A stretch of DNA of 9,570 bases from an uncultured Bacteroidota bacterium (GTDB lineage: Bacteria > Bacteroidota > Bacteroidia > UBA7662): assembly GCA_903856555.1 (NCBI GenBank), contig CAIOCC010000191.1, forward strand, positions 1-9,570. Reading direction: 5' to 3'. The translations under genes and the position numbers were made by a program. Position 1 is the first letter of the stretch; each line of letters begins with the position of its first letter. The notes beneath the pieces are model-generated. The model had not been told where the DNA came from, did no database searches, and saw only the letters and a program-made list of their open reading frames with translations. Shown here in pieces: positions 1-6,978 of this stretch.

Positions 1-1476
1 AAGGCTCACCCAAGATGCACCACCTGCGGTATTGACCAAAGCATTCAAAATAGGCCAATCGGCCACGGCATCCGAACCGTCCAACATCCCTTCGGTTTCC
101 CGATTGGGGGATGCCACCGAACCGGTATCCAAATGGTCCCGCCCGATCACAATCGGGGCCGAAACCTGACCGCTCCGAACCAATTCATTGAAGGCAAGGG
201 CTGCCTTTTGGCGCTCCCCTTGACCTAGCCAGCATATACGAGCGGGTAACCCTTGGAAAGCAATCCGCTCTTTGGCCATGGTCAACCAGCGACAAAGACC
301 TGCATTCTCCGGAAACATATCCAACAACAATTGGTCGGTTACTTCAATATCCTTGGGATCCCCCGAAAGCGCCACCCAACGAAACGGTCCTTTGCCCTCG
401 CAAAAAAGCGGACGGATGTACGCCGGTACAAAGCCCGGAAAATCAAAAGCCTCCTTGAAACCAGCTTCCAAAGCCCGTCCACGGAGGTTGTTACCATAAT
501 CAAAGGTGATGGACCCTTGGCGCTGAAAATCAACCATGAGCTCCACATGCCGACGCATGGCATCGTAGGCACGCTTTAGGTATTGTTGGGGATCCGTGTG
601 TCGAAGCTCTGCCGCCTCATCGGAACCCATGCCCTGCGGCAGGTAGCCCACCATTGGATCATGAGCCGACGTCTGGTCCGTTAAAACATCCGGCACGATG
701 CCCCGTTCCTTCAACCGCTCCAACATATCAACGGCCGTAGAAATCACCCCTATACTTAGAGCCTCTCCCAAACGGCAGGCCTCCAAGGCTGCATCAATCC
801 CCTCATCCAAATTTTCGTATACCTTATCCAAATAACGAGTTTCCACACGTTTGGCCGCTCGCCAAGACTCCACTTCCGCCGCCAGGCAGACCCCTTCGGC
901 CATCGTGATTGCCAAAGGTTGAGCCCCGCCCATGCCACCCAATCCTGCCGTAACACATAGTTTGCCGCGAAGCGTCCCCCCAAAATGCTGACGCCCCACC
1001 GCGTGGAATGTCTCGTAGGTCCCCTGCACAATGCCCTGAGAACCAATATAAATCCAAGAACCGGCCGTCATCTGCCCGTACATCATCAGCCCCTTCCGCT
1101 CCAATTCATCAAAATGTTCCCAGTTGGCCCAATTCGGCACCAACATGGAATTCGAAATCAAAACCCGGGGGGCGTCCACATGGGTTGGTAGAATAGCCAC
1201 CGGTTTTCCGCTTTGGATAAGCAAGGTTTCGTTGTCGTTCAAATCCATCAGCGCCCTTTGAATTTGATCAAAGGCCTCCCGGTTACGGGCCGCTTTGCCA
1301 CGTCCTCCGTACACAATCAAATCATCGGGTCGCTCCGCCACATCGGGATCCAAATTGTTTAACAACATTCGCAAGGCGGCCTCTTGGACCCATCCTTTGC
1401 AACGAAGAGTGTTACCAACAGGCGCCCGATCACCGGGTGCAAATAGCGCAGGAGTGGAGTTGGATTTTGCGTTCAT
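1..1476 (-). CDS. hutU: Urocanate hydratase (urocanase), 3'-truncated by the window edge
   Basis: HutU is a cytoplasmic NAD+-dependent enzyme that hydrates urocanate to imidazolonepropionate, the second step of histidine degradation. The frame is open from an ATG at 1476 to base 1, giving 492 residues; the family is about 555 long, so roughly 65 C-terminal residues lie outside the window. Visible signatures are an N-terminal region with IVYGGRGKAARN, the glycine-rich NAD+-binding stretch GLGGMGGAQP (residues 178-187), and GLPARICWLGQGER, whose Cys415 corresponds to the essential cysteine near position 410 of the Pseudomonas enzyme. Near the edge it reads IGRDHLDTGSVASPNRET and then DGSDAVADWPILNALVNTAG, both strongly conserved in urocanases. 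The start fits the family N-terminus and lies 15 nt after the GH13 stop, so it is probably translated from the same mRNA. There is no Shine-Dalgarno sequence, only an A/T-rich leader. No other hut gene is visible; they could lie further left. No frameshift was found in the stretches I translated. Confidence 0.96.
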   Translation of the reverse strand, partial: MNAKSNSTPALFAPGDRAPVGNTLRCKGWVQEAALRMLLNNLDPDVAERPDDLIVYGGRGKAARNREAFDQIQRALMDLNDNETLLIQSGKPVAILPTHVDAPRVLISNSMLVPNWANWEHFDELERKGLMMYGQMTAGSWIYIGSQGIVQGTYETFHAVGRQHFGGTLRGKLCVTAGLGGMGGAQPLAITMAEGVCLAAEVESWRAAKRVETRYLDKVYENLDEGIDAALEACRLGEALSIGVISTAVDMLERLKERGIVPDVLTDQTSAHDPMVGYLPQGMGSDEAAELRHTDPQQYLKRAYDAMRRHVELMVDFQRQGSITFDYGNNLRGRALEAGFKEAFDFPGFVPAYIRPLFCEGKGPFRWVALSGDPKDIEVTDQLLLDMFPENAGLCRWLTMAKERIAFQGLPARICWLGQGERQKAALAFNELVRSGQVSAPIVIGRDHLDTGSVASPNRETEGMLDGSDAVADWPILNALVNTAGGASWVSL

Positions 1477-1491
1477 GATTGAAATATTTTT

Positions 1492-3534
1492 TTACCACTC
1501 CAAAAGAGTGCATGTTCGGGGGGGCAGGGTGATCTCGGAATCCAGCCTACGAAGTAGGCCGCTGGGTTGCTCTCGGACTTCCACGCCCAATGGCCAATGC
1601 TTGGCATAGCGTTCGCTGGTCACCCGCTTGGGGGACGCGGAACCGTTCACCAAAACCAGCAAATGACGGTTACCCGACGATGCAGAACTATTGGATACCG
1701 TCCGCGCATAGACATAGACCTCATCCTCCGGGATATAATGTTCAAATTGACCCTTGGCAACGGCCTCACTGCCTTTGCGCCATTGGCCCAATTGTTTGAT
1801 TTCCGCCAAAAAAGCGGCGGTTGCCGTATCAAGACCCCGATTTTCAAAAACCGACGCGCGATCCCCGATCCATCCACCCGGCATGTCCTGACGAACATTG
1901 CTTCCACCCAGGCTGGAAAAATTCCCAAACAAAAGCTCCGACCCGTAGTACAATTGGGGCACACCCCGAAGCGTGTACAACATCTTGTACGCCATGAGGG
2001 CCGTGGAGGCATCCTCCCTGAATTCCGACCAAGCCCTGGAAACATCGTGGTTATCCAAGAAAACAAGATTGCGGGCCGCCTCCTTGTAAAGAAAATCCTG
2101 GGCCAAGGTGGTGTAGATTTTGCGGAGTCCACGATCCCAATCCATTTTTTCGTTGAGTCCTTCGACCAAAGCGATGCGGACCGGAAAATCAGTGACCGAG
2201 GCCAAACCTGGGCCCGCCAACCTAACCGAATCGGGCTCGCGAAAGAGCGGACAGTCCTCGGTCCAAAACGCCGATTCAGGCACGCTGTGCACCCACACTT
2301 CGCCCACCAAGCCCAGACTAGGGTATTCCCGTTGCATGGCCGCTGTCCAACGACGCATAAAGCGGGTATCCGGATACGCATAGGTATCGATTCGATACCC
2401 CGCCAAACCCGCGTATTCAATCCACCACAGGTTGTTTTGAATCATGTACCGTTGCAGATCCGCGTTGGTTTGGTCCAAATCAGGCATGGGGTGATCAAAC
2501 CACCCTCGACGCATCAGGGCTCTATCCTGATCCTGGGCATACGGATCCATCTGGGTGATGGCTCGGTAATTGGACCGGGTAAAGGAGGGCCAACGATGCA
2601 CCCAACCGCTGTCCACCGGTTGGGCCAACAAAGGATGTGTACCTCCCCAATGATTGTGAACGATATCCATGATGACCTTGATGCCCCGCTGGGCGCATTT
2701 GGAGACCAATTCTTTGTACAAAGCATTGGTACCCAAGCGAGGATCCACCCGGTAGAGATCCGTCGAAGCATAACCGTGATACGACTCCTTGGGCAAATCA
2801 TTTTCAAGCACCGGATTCAGCCACAAGGCCGTGACACCCAGACTCTGGATATAATCCAAGTTTTGGAGCAACCCTTTCAAATCCCCCCCGTGCCGGGCCT
2901 GATCAACGCCCCGATCCACCTGCTGCTCCCGCATTCCGGGAACACGATCGTTGCTGGTATCCCCGTTCGCAAAACGATCCGGCATCACCAAATAAACCAA
3001 ATCCGCAGCGCTCCAACCAGCCCCCTTTAAGGAAGGCGCGATGGCATTGGCGTCCGATTTTCGCCCAAAGGGGTAACGTAAAACCGTTTTCCACTGATTC
3101 GATCCCGGATGAAGTCGCTGAAATTCAACGGTCTGTGGTTCAAAATCTGGCTGCATCACCAAATCCAACCAGAGGTATTCGCGTTTGCCGGGCCCCGCAG
3201 GTCGTACCGACTGCAGTTGCAGACCTTGCGTTGGGGGTGCAATTCGCCACGCCCCGGCCCCTTCCGAATCGGTATAGACCAAGAGCTGCAGGGTTGTATC
3301 CTCCATTCCAACCCACCAGCAAGGAGGGTCCACTCGCACAATGTTACCGTAACAACGGGCCATTGGGGTATCCTCCGCTTGGGTATCCTCGGTAGCCTTC
3401 GCCTTCACCTTGTTCGGCTTTCCCGAATTCGCATTTGCAGAAAAGCCCCACATGGTTAGCCAGCAGATCGTGATCGCCCAGCCAAGGCGGCTATGAATCC
3501 ATCCGTTCTGGGCTGGAATACGATTTGATTTCAT
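1492..3534 (-). CDS. Secreted GH13 alpha-glucan hydrolase, cyclomaltodextrinase/neopullulanase-like (SusA type)
   Basis: The 680-residue product belongs to glycoside hydrolase family 13 and probably hydrolyses maltodextrins, cyclodextrins or pullulan. Residues 1-36 look like a signal peptide (basic n-region, hydrophobic core LGWAITICWLTMWGF, cleavage near SANA), so it probably acts in the periplasm; no lipobox cysteine is seen. An N-terminal beta-domain of the Cyc-maltodext_N kind follows (RVDPPCWWVGMEDTTLQLLVY, shortened here to its core WWVGM, about residues 67-87). The catalytic barrel starts near YLVMPDRFANGD (181-192). The conserved GH13 regions are intact: DIVHNH (290-295), GYRID with nucleophile Asp383, GEVW with acid/base Glu412, and LDNHD with Asp497. 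GVPQLYYGSE (524-533) precedes a C-terminal beta-domain. An upstream in-frame ATG at 3660 would add 42 residues but lies inside tyrS and would bury the signal peptide, so 3534 is preferred. It starts 10 nt after the tyrS stop and ends 15 nt before hutU. Exact substrate specificity cannot be read from the sequence. Confidence 0.93.
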   Translation of the reverse strand: MKSNRIPAQNGWIHSRLGWAITICWLTMWGFSANANSGKPNKVKAKATEDTQAEDTPMARCYGNIVRVDPPCWWVGMEDTTLQLLVYTDSEGAGAWRIAPPTQGLQLQSVRPAGPGKREYLWLDLVMQPDFEPQTVEFQRLHPGSNQWKTVLRYPFGRKSDANAIAPSLKGAGWSAADLVYLVMPDRFANGDTSNDRVPGMREQQVDRGVDQARHGGDLKGLLQNLDYIQSLGVTALWLNPVLENDLPKESYHGYASTDLYRVDPRLGTNALYKELVSKCAQRGIKVIMDIVHNHWGGTHPLLAQPVDSGWVHRWPSFTRSNYRAITQMDPYAQDQDRALMRRGWFDHPMPDLDQTNADLQRYMIQNNLWWIEYAGLAGYRIDTYAYPDTRFMRRWTAAMQREYPSLGLVGEVWVHSVPESAFWTEDCPLFREPDSVRLAGPGLASVTDFPVRIALVEGLNEKMDWDRGLRKIYTTLAQDFLYKEAARNLVFLDNHDVSRAWSEFREDASTALMAYKMLYTLRGVPQLYYGSELLFGNFSSLGGSNVRQDMPGGWIGDRASVFENRGLDTATAAFLAEIKQLGQWRKGSEAVAKGQFEHYIPEDEVYVYARTVSNSSASSGNRHLLVLVNGSASPKRVTSERYAKHWPLGVEVREQPSGLLRRLDSEITLPPRTCTLLEW

Positions 3535-3544
3535 CCTTTTACTT

Positions 3545-4834
3545 TCAATTTTCAAAAACCAAGAGATGAAAATTTTTCTTGCCCTTCTGGACCAAAACCA
3601 ATCGACCGGCAAATAAATCCTCGGTAGAAGCCCTGGCCAAGACATCGCTGCACTTTTCACGGTTGAGGCTAAGGCCCCCGCCCTCGATCATTTTTCGAGC
3701 CTCCGAACGAGACCCAAAAATCCCGGAATGGTCGCTAAGCAAGGGAACCCATTCGCAACCCTCTGCAAGTAGGGACTTCGAAACCTGGTGAACGGGAACG
3801 CCCTCCAGCGCCTGCATGAGAACCTCATGGTCCAGACTCATCATTTGATCCCTGGAAACCTTGCCAAACAACAAATCCGAAGCCGCCCTGGCCTGGGCAA
3901 GGGCTTGCTCACCGTGCACCCGGCGGGTTACATCATCGGCTAGCAAGCGCTGCGCATGACGCTGGTGGGGAGCTTGGTCGTGGACCGAAACCGCTTCAGC
4001 GATTTCCTGCATCGATAACAACGTATAGACGGGCAAGTAACGACGGGCCTCGTCGTCGCTGACGTTGAGCCAAAATTGATAAAAGCGGTAAGGGCTGGTT
4101 TTTTGAGGATCCAGCCAGATATTGCCCCCTTCGGATTTCCCAAATTTGGACCCGTCTGATTTTTTGGTCAGAGGGGCGGTCAGGGCCCAGGCCTCGCTCC
4201 CATCCATGCGCCGAATTAATTCGGTCCCCGTTGTGATATTTCCCCACTGATCGGAGCCACCCACCTGCACCTTGCAACCGTAATGCCGATGCAGATGAAC
4301 AAAATCATAGCCCTGAATCAATTGGTAGCAAAACTCCATGAAGGACATGCCATTTTCCAAACGCAATTTGACCGAATCCTTGGCCAACATATAATTAATC
4401 GGGATATGTCGTCCCACATCGGCGATAAAGTCCAAAAAGCTCCAAGTCCCGAACCACTCTTCGTTGTTGACCAGGCGTGCGGCGGCTGGTGATTGCGGAT
4501 CAAAATCCAAGAACCGCTTCAGCTGCGCCTGCTGACAGGCCAGGTGATGCTCCATTTGTTCACGGCTCAGCACGTTCCGCTCGGCGCTGCGCCCCGTTGG
4601 ATCGCCAACCCGACCGGTGGCCCCTCCCACCAACGCGATGGGACGATGTCCAGCCCTTTGAAAGTGCACCAGCAACATGATAGGTACCAGGTTGCCAATA
4701 TGCAAAGAATCGGCTGTCGGGTCAAAACCCGCGTACACAGCGACCTTTTCGCGCTCCAACAGGGCATCCAGCCCCGGAACAAAATCCTGCACCAGCCCTC
4801 GCTCCTGCAGGGACAAGAATAGCCCTTGGTTCAT
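3545..4834 (-). CDS. tyrS: Tyrosyl-tRNA synthetase (TyrRS, class I)
   Basis: This enzyme charges tRNA-Tyr with tyrosine using ATP, in the cytoplasm, and is essential for translation. The 429-residue length is normal for bacterial TyrRS of the TyrS type. The Rossmann catalytic domain carries the class I signatures: YAGFDPTADSLHIGN with HIGN at 45-48, and KFGKS (230-234), the TyrRS version of KMSKS. The tyrosine/ATP pocket segments GGATGRVGDPTGR (70-82), CYQLIQGYDF (169-178) and GGSDQWGNI (192-200) are present. From about residue 355 to the end there is an S4-like RNA-binding domain (SRSEARKMIEGGGLSLN, ending KKNFHLLVFEN). It is the first gene of a likely leftward operon with the GH13 gene and hutU. 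The gene starts 8 nt from a candidate -7 element, so its leader would be very short. No Shine-Dalgarno sequence precedes the ATG, and no T-box or other leader regulator fits in the 68-nt intergenic space. Confidence 0.98.
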   Translation of the reverse strand: MNQGLFLSLQERGLVQDFVPGLDALLEREKVAVYAGFDPTADSLHIGNLVPIMLLVHFQRAGHRPIALVGGATGRVGDPTGRSAERNVLSREQMEHHLACQQAQLKRFLDFDPQSPAAARLVNNEEWFGTWSFLDFIADVGRHIPINYMLAKDSVKLRLENGMSFMEFCYQLIQGYDFVHLHRHYGCKVQVGGSDQWGNITTGTELIRRMDGSEAWALTAPLTKKSDGSKFGKSEGGNIWLDPQKTSPYRFYQFWLNVSDDEARRYLPVYTLLSMQEIAEAVSVHDQAPHQRHAQRLLADDVTRRVHGEQALAQARAASDLLFGKVSRDQMMSLDHEVLMQALEGVPVHQVSKSLLAEGCEWVPLLSDHSGIFGSRSEARKMIEGGGLSLNREKCSDVLARASTEDLFAGRLVLVQKGKKNFHLLVFEN

Positions 4835-4841
4835 ACGGTGT

Positions 4842-4849
4842 CAAAAATA
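4842..4849 (-). promoter_or_regulatory. Candidate -7 element (TATTTTTG) of the tyrS promoter
   Basis: On the minus strand this octamer matches the Bacteroidota sigma-ABfr -7 consensus TAnnTTTG exactly. A transcript started about 4-7 nt downstream would begin almost at the tyrS ATG (4834), giving an mRNA with little or no leader. No convincing -33 TTG element is present at the usual ~20-nt spacing; the nearest TTG is about 28 nt upstream. The call rests on the motif match and the position only. Confidence 0.45.
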
Positions 4850-4855
4850 GTCAAG

Positions 4856-4863
4856 TAACTTTG
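4856..4863 (+). promoter_or_regulatory. Candidate -7 element (TAACTTTG) of the serC-serA-DUF1015 promoter
   Basis: This octamer also matches the Bacteroidota -7 consensus TAnnTTTG. It would start transcription near 4868-4870 and leave a leader of about 33 nt before the serC ATG at 4903. It lies only 6 bp from the oppositely facing -7 candidate of tyrS. A -33 TTG element at proper spacing is not evident (nearest TTG at 4826-4828, about 27 nt away), which lowers confidence. Confidence 0.45.
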
Positions 4864-4902
4864 AGGGCTTCACGGTTCAACATAAAACCCTTGAATTCCT
4901 CC

Positions 4903-5976
4903 ATGAAAATTCACAATTTTAGCGCCGGGCCCGCCATTCTTCCCCGCACGGTCCTTGAACAAGCCTCTGCCGCCCTGTTGGATTTTAACGGGACAGGCCT
5001 TTCTCTCATCGAGGTCTCCCATCGAGACAAAGATTTCGAAGGCGTGATGCACGAAGCAAGAGCGGCCGTCAAAAGGCTGCTGGGGTTGGGGGATGACTTT
5101 GAGGTCCTCTATTTGCAAGGAGGCGCCTCCCTCCAATTCGCCATGGTCCCCATGAACCTCCTGAGGCCAGATGGGAAGGCTGCTTATGTTAATACAGGGA
5201 CATGGGCCACCAAAGCCATTGAGGATGCCCAAAAACTGGGGGAGGTCCAGGTTATTGCCAGCTCCGAAGACAAGAATTTTTCCTACATACCGACGGGCTA
5301 CACCATCCCCAAAGATGTCGATTACCTGCACATCACCTCCAATAATACCATTTACGGCACCCAAATGCAGTCCTTCCCGGATAGCCCGGTACCGGTCGTT
5401 TGCGATATGTCCTCGGACATCTTTAGCCGACCAGTTCCAGCCGCTTCCATGGGGTTGATCTATGCAGGCGCCCAAAAAAATATGGGGCCGGCCGGTACCA
5501 CCTTGGTCGTGATTCGCAAAGACTTGGTTGGACAAAGCGGTCGTAGGCTCAATGCCATGCTGGACTACGGGGTTCATATCAAAGGCCAAAGCATGTACAA
5601 CACCCCCCCGGTCTTTGCAGTCTATGTCAGTATGCTTACCCTGCAATGGATCGAAGCCCAGGGCGGATTAACCGCCATGGAAAAACACAACCGCGCCAAA
5701 GCCGATCTTTTGTACACCGAAATCAACCGAAACTCGCTTTTTAGACCAACGGTCACCGATGGCTCTGGCTCCCTCATGAATGCGACCTTCGTTCTCAACG
5801 AAACATCGCTCGAAGCAGTATTCGAAGGTTTACTTCGGGAGGCCGGGATTTCGGGCCTCAAAGGCCATCGTTCGGTAGGTGGGTACCGCGCCAGTATTTA
5901 CAACGCCATGCCTATCGAAAGTGTTCAGGTCTTGGTCGATGTGATGCAAGCACTCGAAAACCAATACGCATCCTAA
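4903..5976 (+). CDS. serC: Phosphoserine aminotransferase
   Basis: SerC is a PLP-dependent cytoplasmic enzyme that transfers the amino group of glutamate to 3-phosphohydroxypyruvate, making phosphoserine; many SerC enzymes also act in vitamin B6 synthesis. The product has 357 residues, close to the usual ~360. It begins with the family hallmark NFSAGPAILP, continues with SLIEVSHRDKDF (34-45) and LYLQGGASLQFAMVP (69-83; GGAS binds the cofactor phosphate), then SNNTIYGTQ (146-154), CDMSSDIFSRP (167-177) and YAGAQKNMGPAG (187-198), in which Lys192 should carry PLP. The C-terminal HRSVGGYRASIYNAMP is also typical. The frame is open from a TTG at 4861, but the ATG at 4903 matches the conserved N-terminus and leaves room for the promoter, so I chose it. 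It is the first gene of the serine operon and is followed by serA after 57 nt. Confidence 0.98.
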   Translation: MKIHNFSAGPAILPRTVLEQASAALLDFNGTGLSLIEVSHRDKDFEGVMHEARAAVKRLLGLGDDFEVLYLQGGASLQFAMVPMNLLRPDGKAAYVNTGTWATKAIEDAQKLGEVQVIASSEDKNFSYIPTGYTIPKDVDYLHITSNNTIYGTQMQSFPDSPVPVVCDMSSDIFSRPVPAASMGLIYAGAQKNMGPAGTTLVVIRKDLVGQSGRRLNAMLDYGVHIKGQSMYNTPPVFAVYVSMLTLQWIEAQGGLTAMEKHNRAKADLLYTEINRNSLFRPTVTDGSGSLMNATFVLNETSLEAVFEGLLREAGISGLKGHRSVGGYRASIYNAMPIESVQVLVDVMQALENQYAS

Positions 5977-6020
5977 TCCCATAACCCGAACCATCACCAA
6001 ATCCCATAACCCGAACCATC
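5975..6020. repeat. Two-copy tandem repeat, 25-bp period, between serC and serA
   Basis: A 21-bp unit beginning AATCCCATAACCCG occurs identically at 5975-5995 and 6000-6020, separated by ACCA. The first copy begins with the last two bases of the serC stop codon and the second ends 13 nt before the serA ATG. The repeat fills most of the 57-nt gap, which suggests that a local duplication lengthened it. It has no clear dyad symmetry and no promoter-like motif. Confidence 0.9.
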
Positions 6021-6033
6021 CCCCTCTAGAAAA

Positions 6034-6975
6034 ATGAAAATATTGGCCAACGACGGAATCGACGAAGCCGGCAAAAAAATCTTGGAAGAAGCCGGGCATA
6101 CGGTGGATACCAACAAAATCCCTCAGCAGGAATTGGCCGCACGCCTTCCCGCTTACGATGGTTTGATCGTCCGCTCCGCTACCAAGGTTCGATCCGAACT
6201 TCTGGACGCGTGTCCCAATCTTCGATTGGTGGCCAGGGCCGGTGTTGGAATGGATAATATCGATGTAGAAAACGCCCGCTCTCGCGGTATCGTCGTACTG
6301 AACACCCCCGCTGCTTCGTCGATTGCCGTGGCTGAATTAGTCTTTGCTCATATGCTGAGTCTATGCCGATTCCTGCATCATGCGCACCGCGAAATGCCAA
6401 CTCGGGGGGCACAGGAATTCAACCAACTCAAATCGTCGTACGCAGGAGGTACCGAACTCTTTGGCAAAACCCTGGGGTTGGTTGGTTTTGGTCGCATTGG
6501 CCAAGAGGTAGCCCGCATTGCCCATGGTTTTCGAATGAAAATTCTGGTTCACGATGTCCTTTTCCAAAAAGAACCCGCCTTGGGCCAAGAGATACAATCC
6601 AAACACGGCGTAGAAATCAGCTCGCTGGAAGACATGCTCCCTCGATGCCACTACCTCAGCCTTCATGTCCCAGGCCTGAATCAAGCACTGATCGGTGCCG
6701 CTGAGTTGGCCGCCATGCCCGCAGGGGCCTGCATCATAAACGCTTCTCGAGGTGGACTGATTGATGAAAACGCTCTCTTGGATTCCCTCAACATAGGCCA
6801 TATCCGCTATGCTGGATTGGATGTATTTGAGAAAGAACCCGAGGTACATCCTGGAATATTGGGGCATCCTTCCATCAGTTCAACCCCCCATACCGGCGCT
6901 TCTACCTTGGAAGCCCAAGAGAGAATCGGCCTCGAAATGGCCCAACGCATTTTGGAACATTTTCCAGTGGGCTAA
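6034..6975 (+). CDS. serA: D-3-phosphoglycerate dehydrogenase, short form without ACT domain
   Basis: SerA is an NAD-dependent cytoplasmic enzyme that oxidises 3-phosphoglycerate to 3-phosphohydroxypyruvate, the substrate of SerC encoded just upstream. The 313-residue product is a D-isomer-specific 2-hydroxyacid dehydrogenase. A substrate-binding segment carries YDGLIVRSATKV (41-52) and RAGVGMDNID (68-77). The nucleotide-binding Rossmann fold follows, with GFGRIG (151-156) and Asp174, the expected NAD ribose-binding acid. The catalytic triad is Arg239 in NASRGGLIDE, Glu268 in FEKEPE, and His286 in TPHTGAST. The protein ends soon after the substrate domain closes, so it lacks the C-terminal ACT and intervening domains that give serine feedback in longer SerA types. 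2-Hydroxyacid dehydrogenases vary in substrate, but the serC neighbour makes this assignment strong. There is no Shine-Dalgarno sequence before the ATG. The stop lies 3 nt before the next gene, which implies co-translation. Confidence 0.94.
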   Translation: MKILANDGIDEAGKKILEEAGHTVDTNKIPQQELAARLPAYDGLIVRSATKVRSELLDACPNLRLVARAGVGMDNIDVENARSRGIVVLNTPAASSIAVAELVFAHMLSLCRFLHHAHREMPTRGAQEFNQLKSSYAGGTELFGKTLGLVGFGRIGQEVARIAHGFRMKILVHDVLFQKEPALGQEIQSKHGVEISSLEDMLPRCHYLSLHVPGLNQALIGAAELAAMPAGACIINASRGGLIDENALLDSLNIGHIRYAGLDVFEKEPEVHPGILGHPSISSTPHTGASTLEAQERIGLEMAQRILEHFPVG

Positions 6976-6978
6976 AGC

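Noticed and set aside
253..1196. Several short open frames on both strands (62-108 codons)
   Set aside because: All are shadows of hutU, whose frame is open across the whole region and carries conserved urocanase motifs.
1567..3030. A 487-codon plus-strand open frame antisense to the GH13 gene
   Set aside because: The minus strand encodes a complete GH13 enzyme with all catalytic motifs. The antisense frame has no recognisable domain and reflects the codon usage of the real gene.
3535..3660. Upstream start giving a 722-residue GH13 protein
   Set aside because: The extra 42 residues overlap the tyrS 3' end in another frame and would place the signal peptide internally; the ATG at 3534 gives a normal secreted protein.
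4861..4902. TTG start for serC at 4861
   Set aside because: It would overlap the candidate -7 element, and the conserved SerC N-terminus begins right at the ATG at 4903.
4870..5646. A 258-codon minus-strand open frame antisense to serC
   Set aside because: It lies opposite an intact serC, shows no family motif, and would overlap the divergent promoter region.
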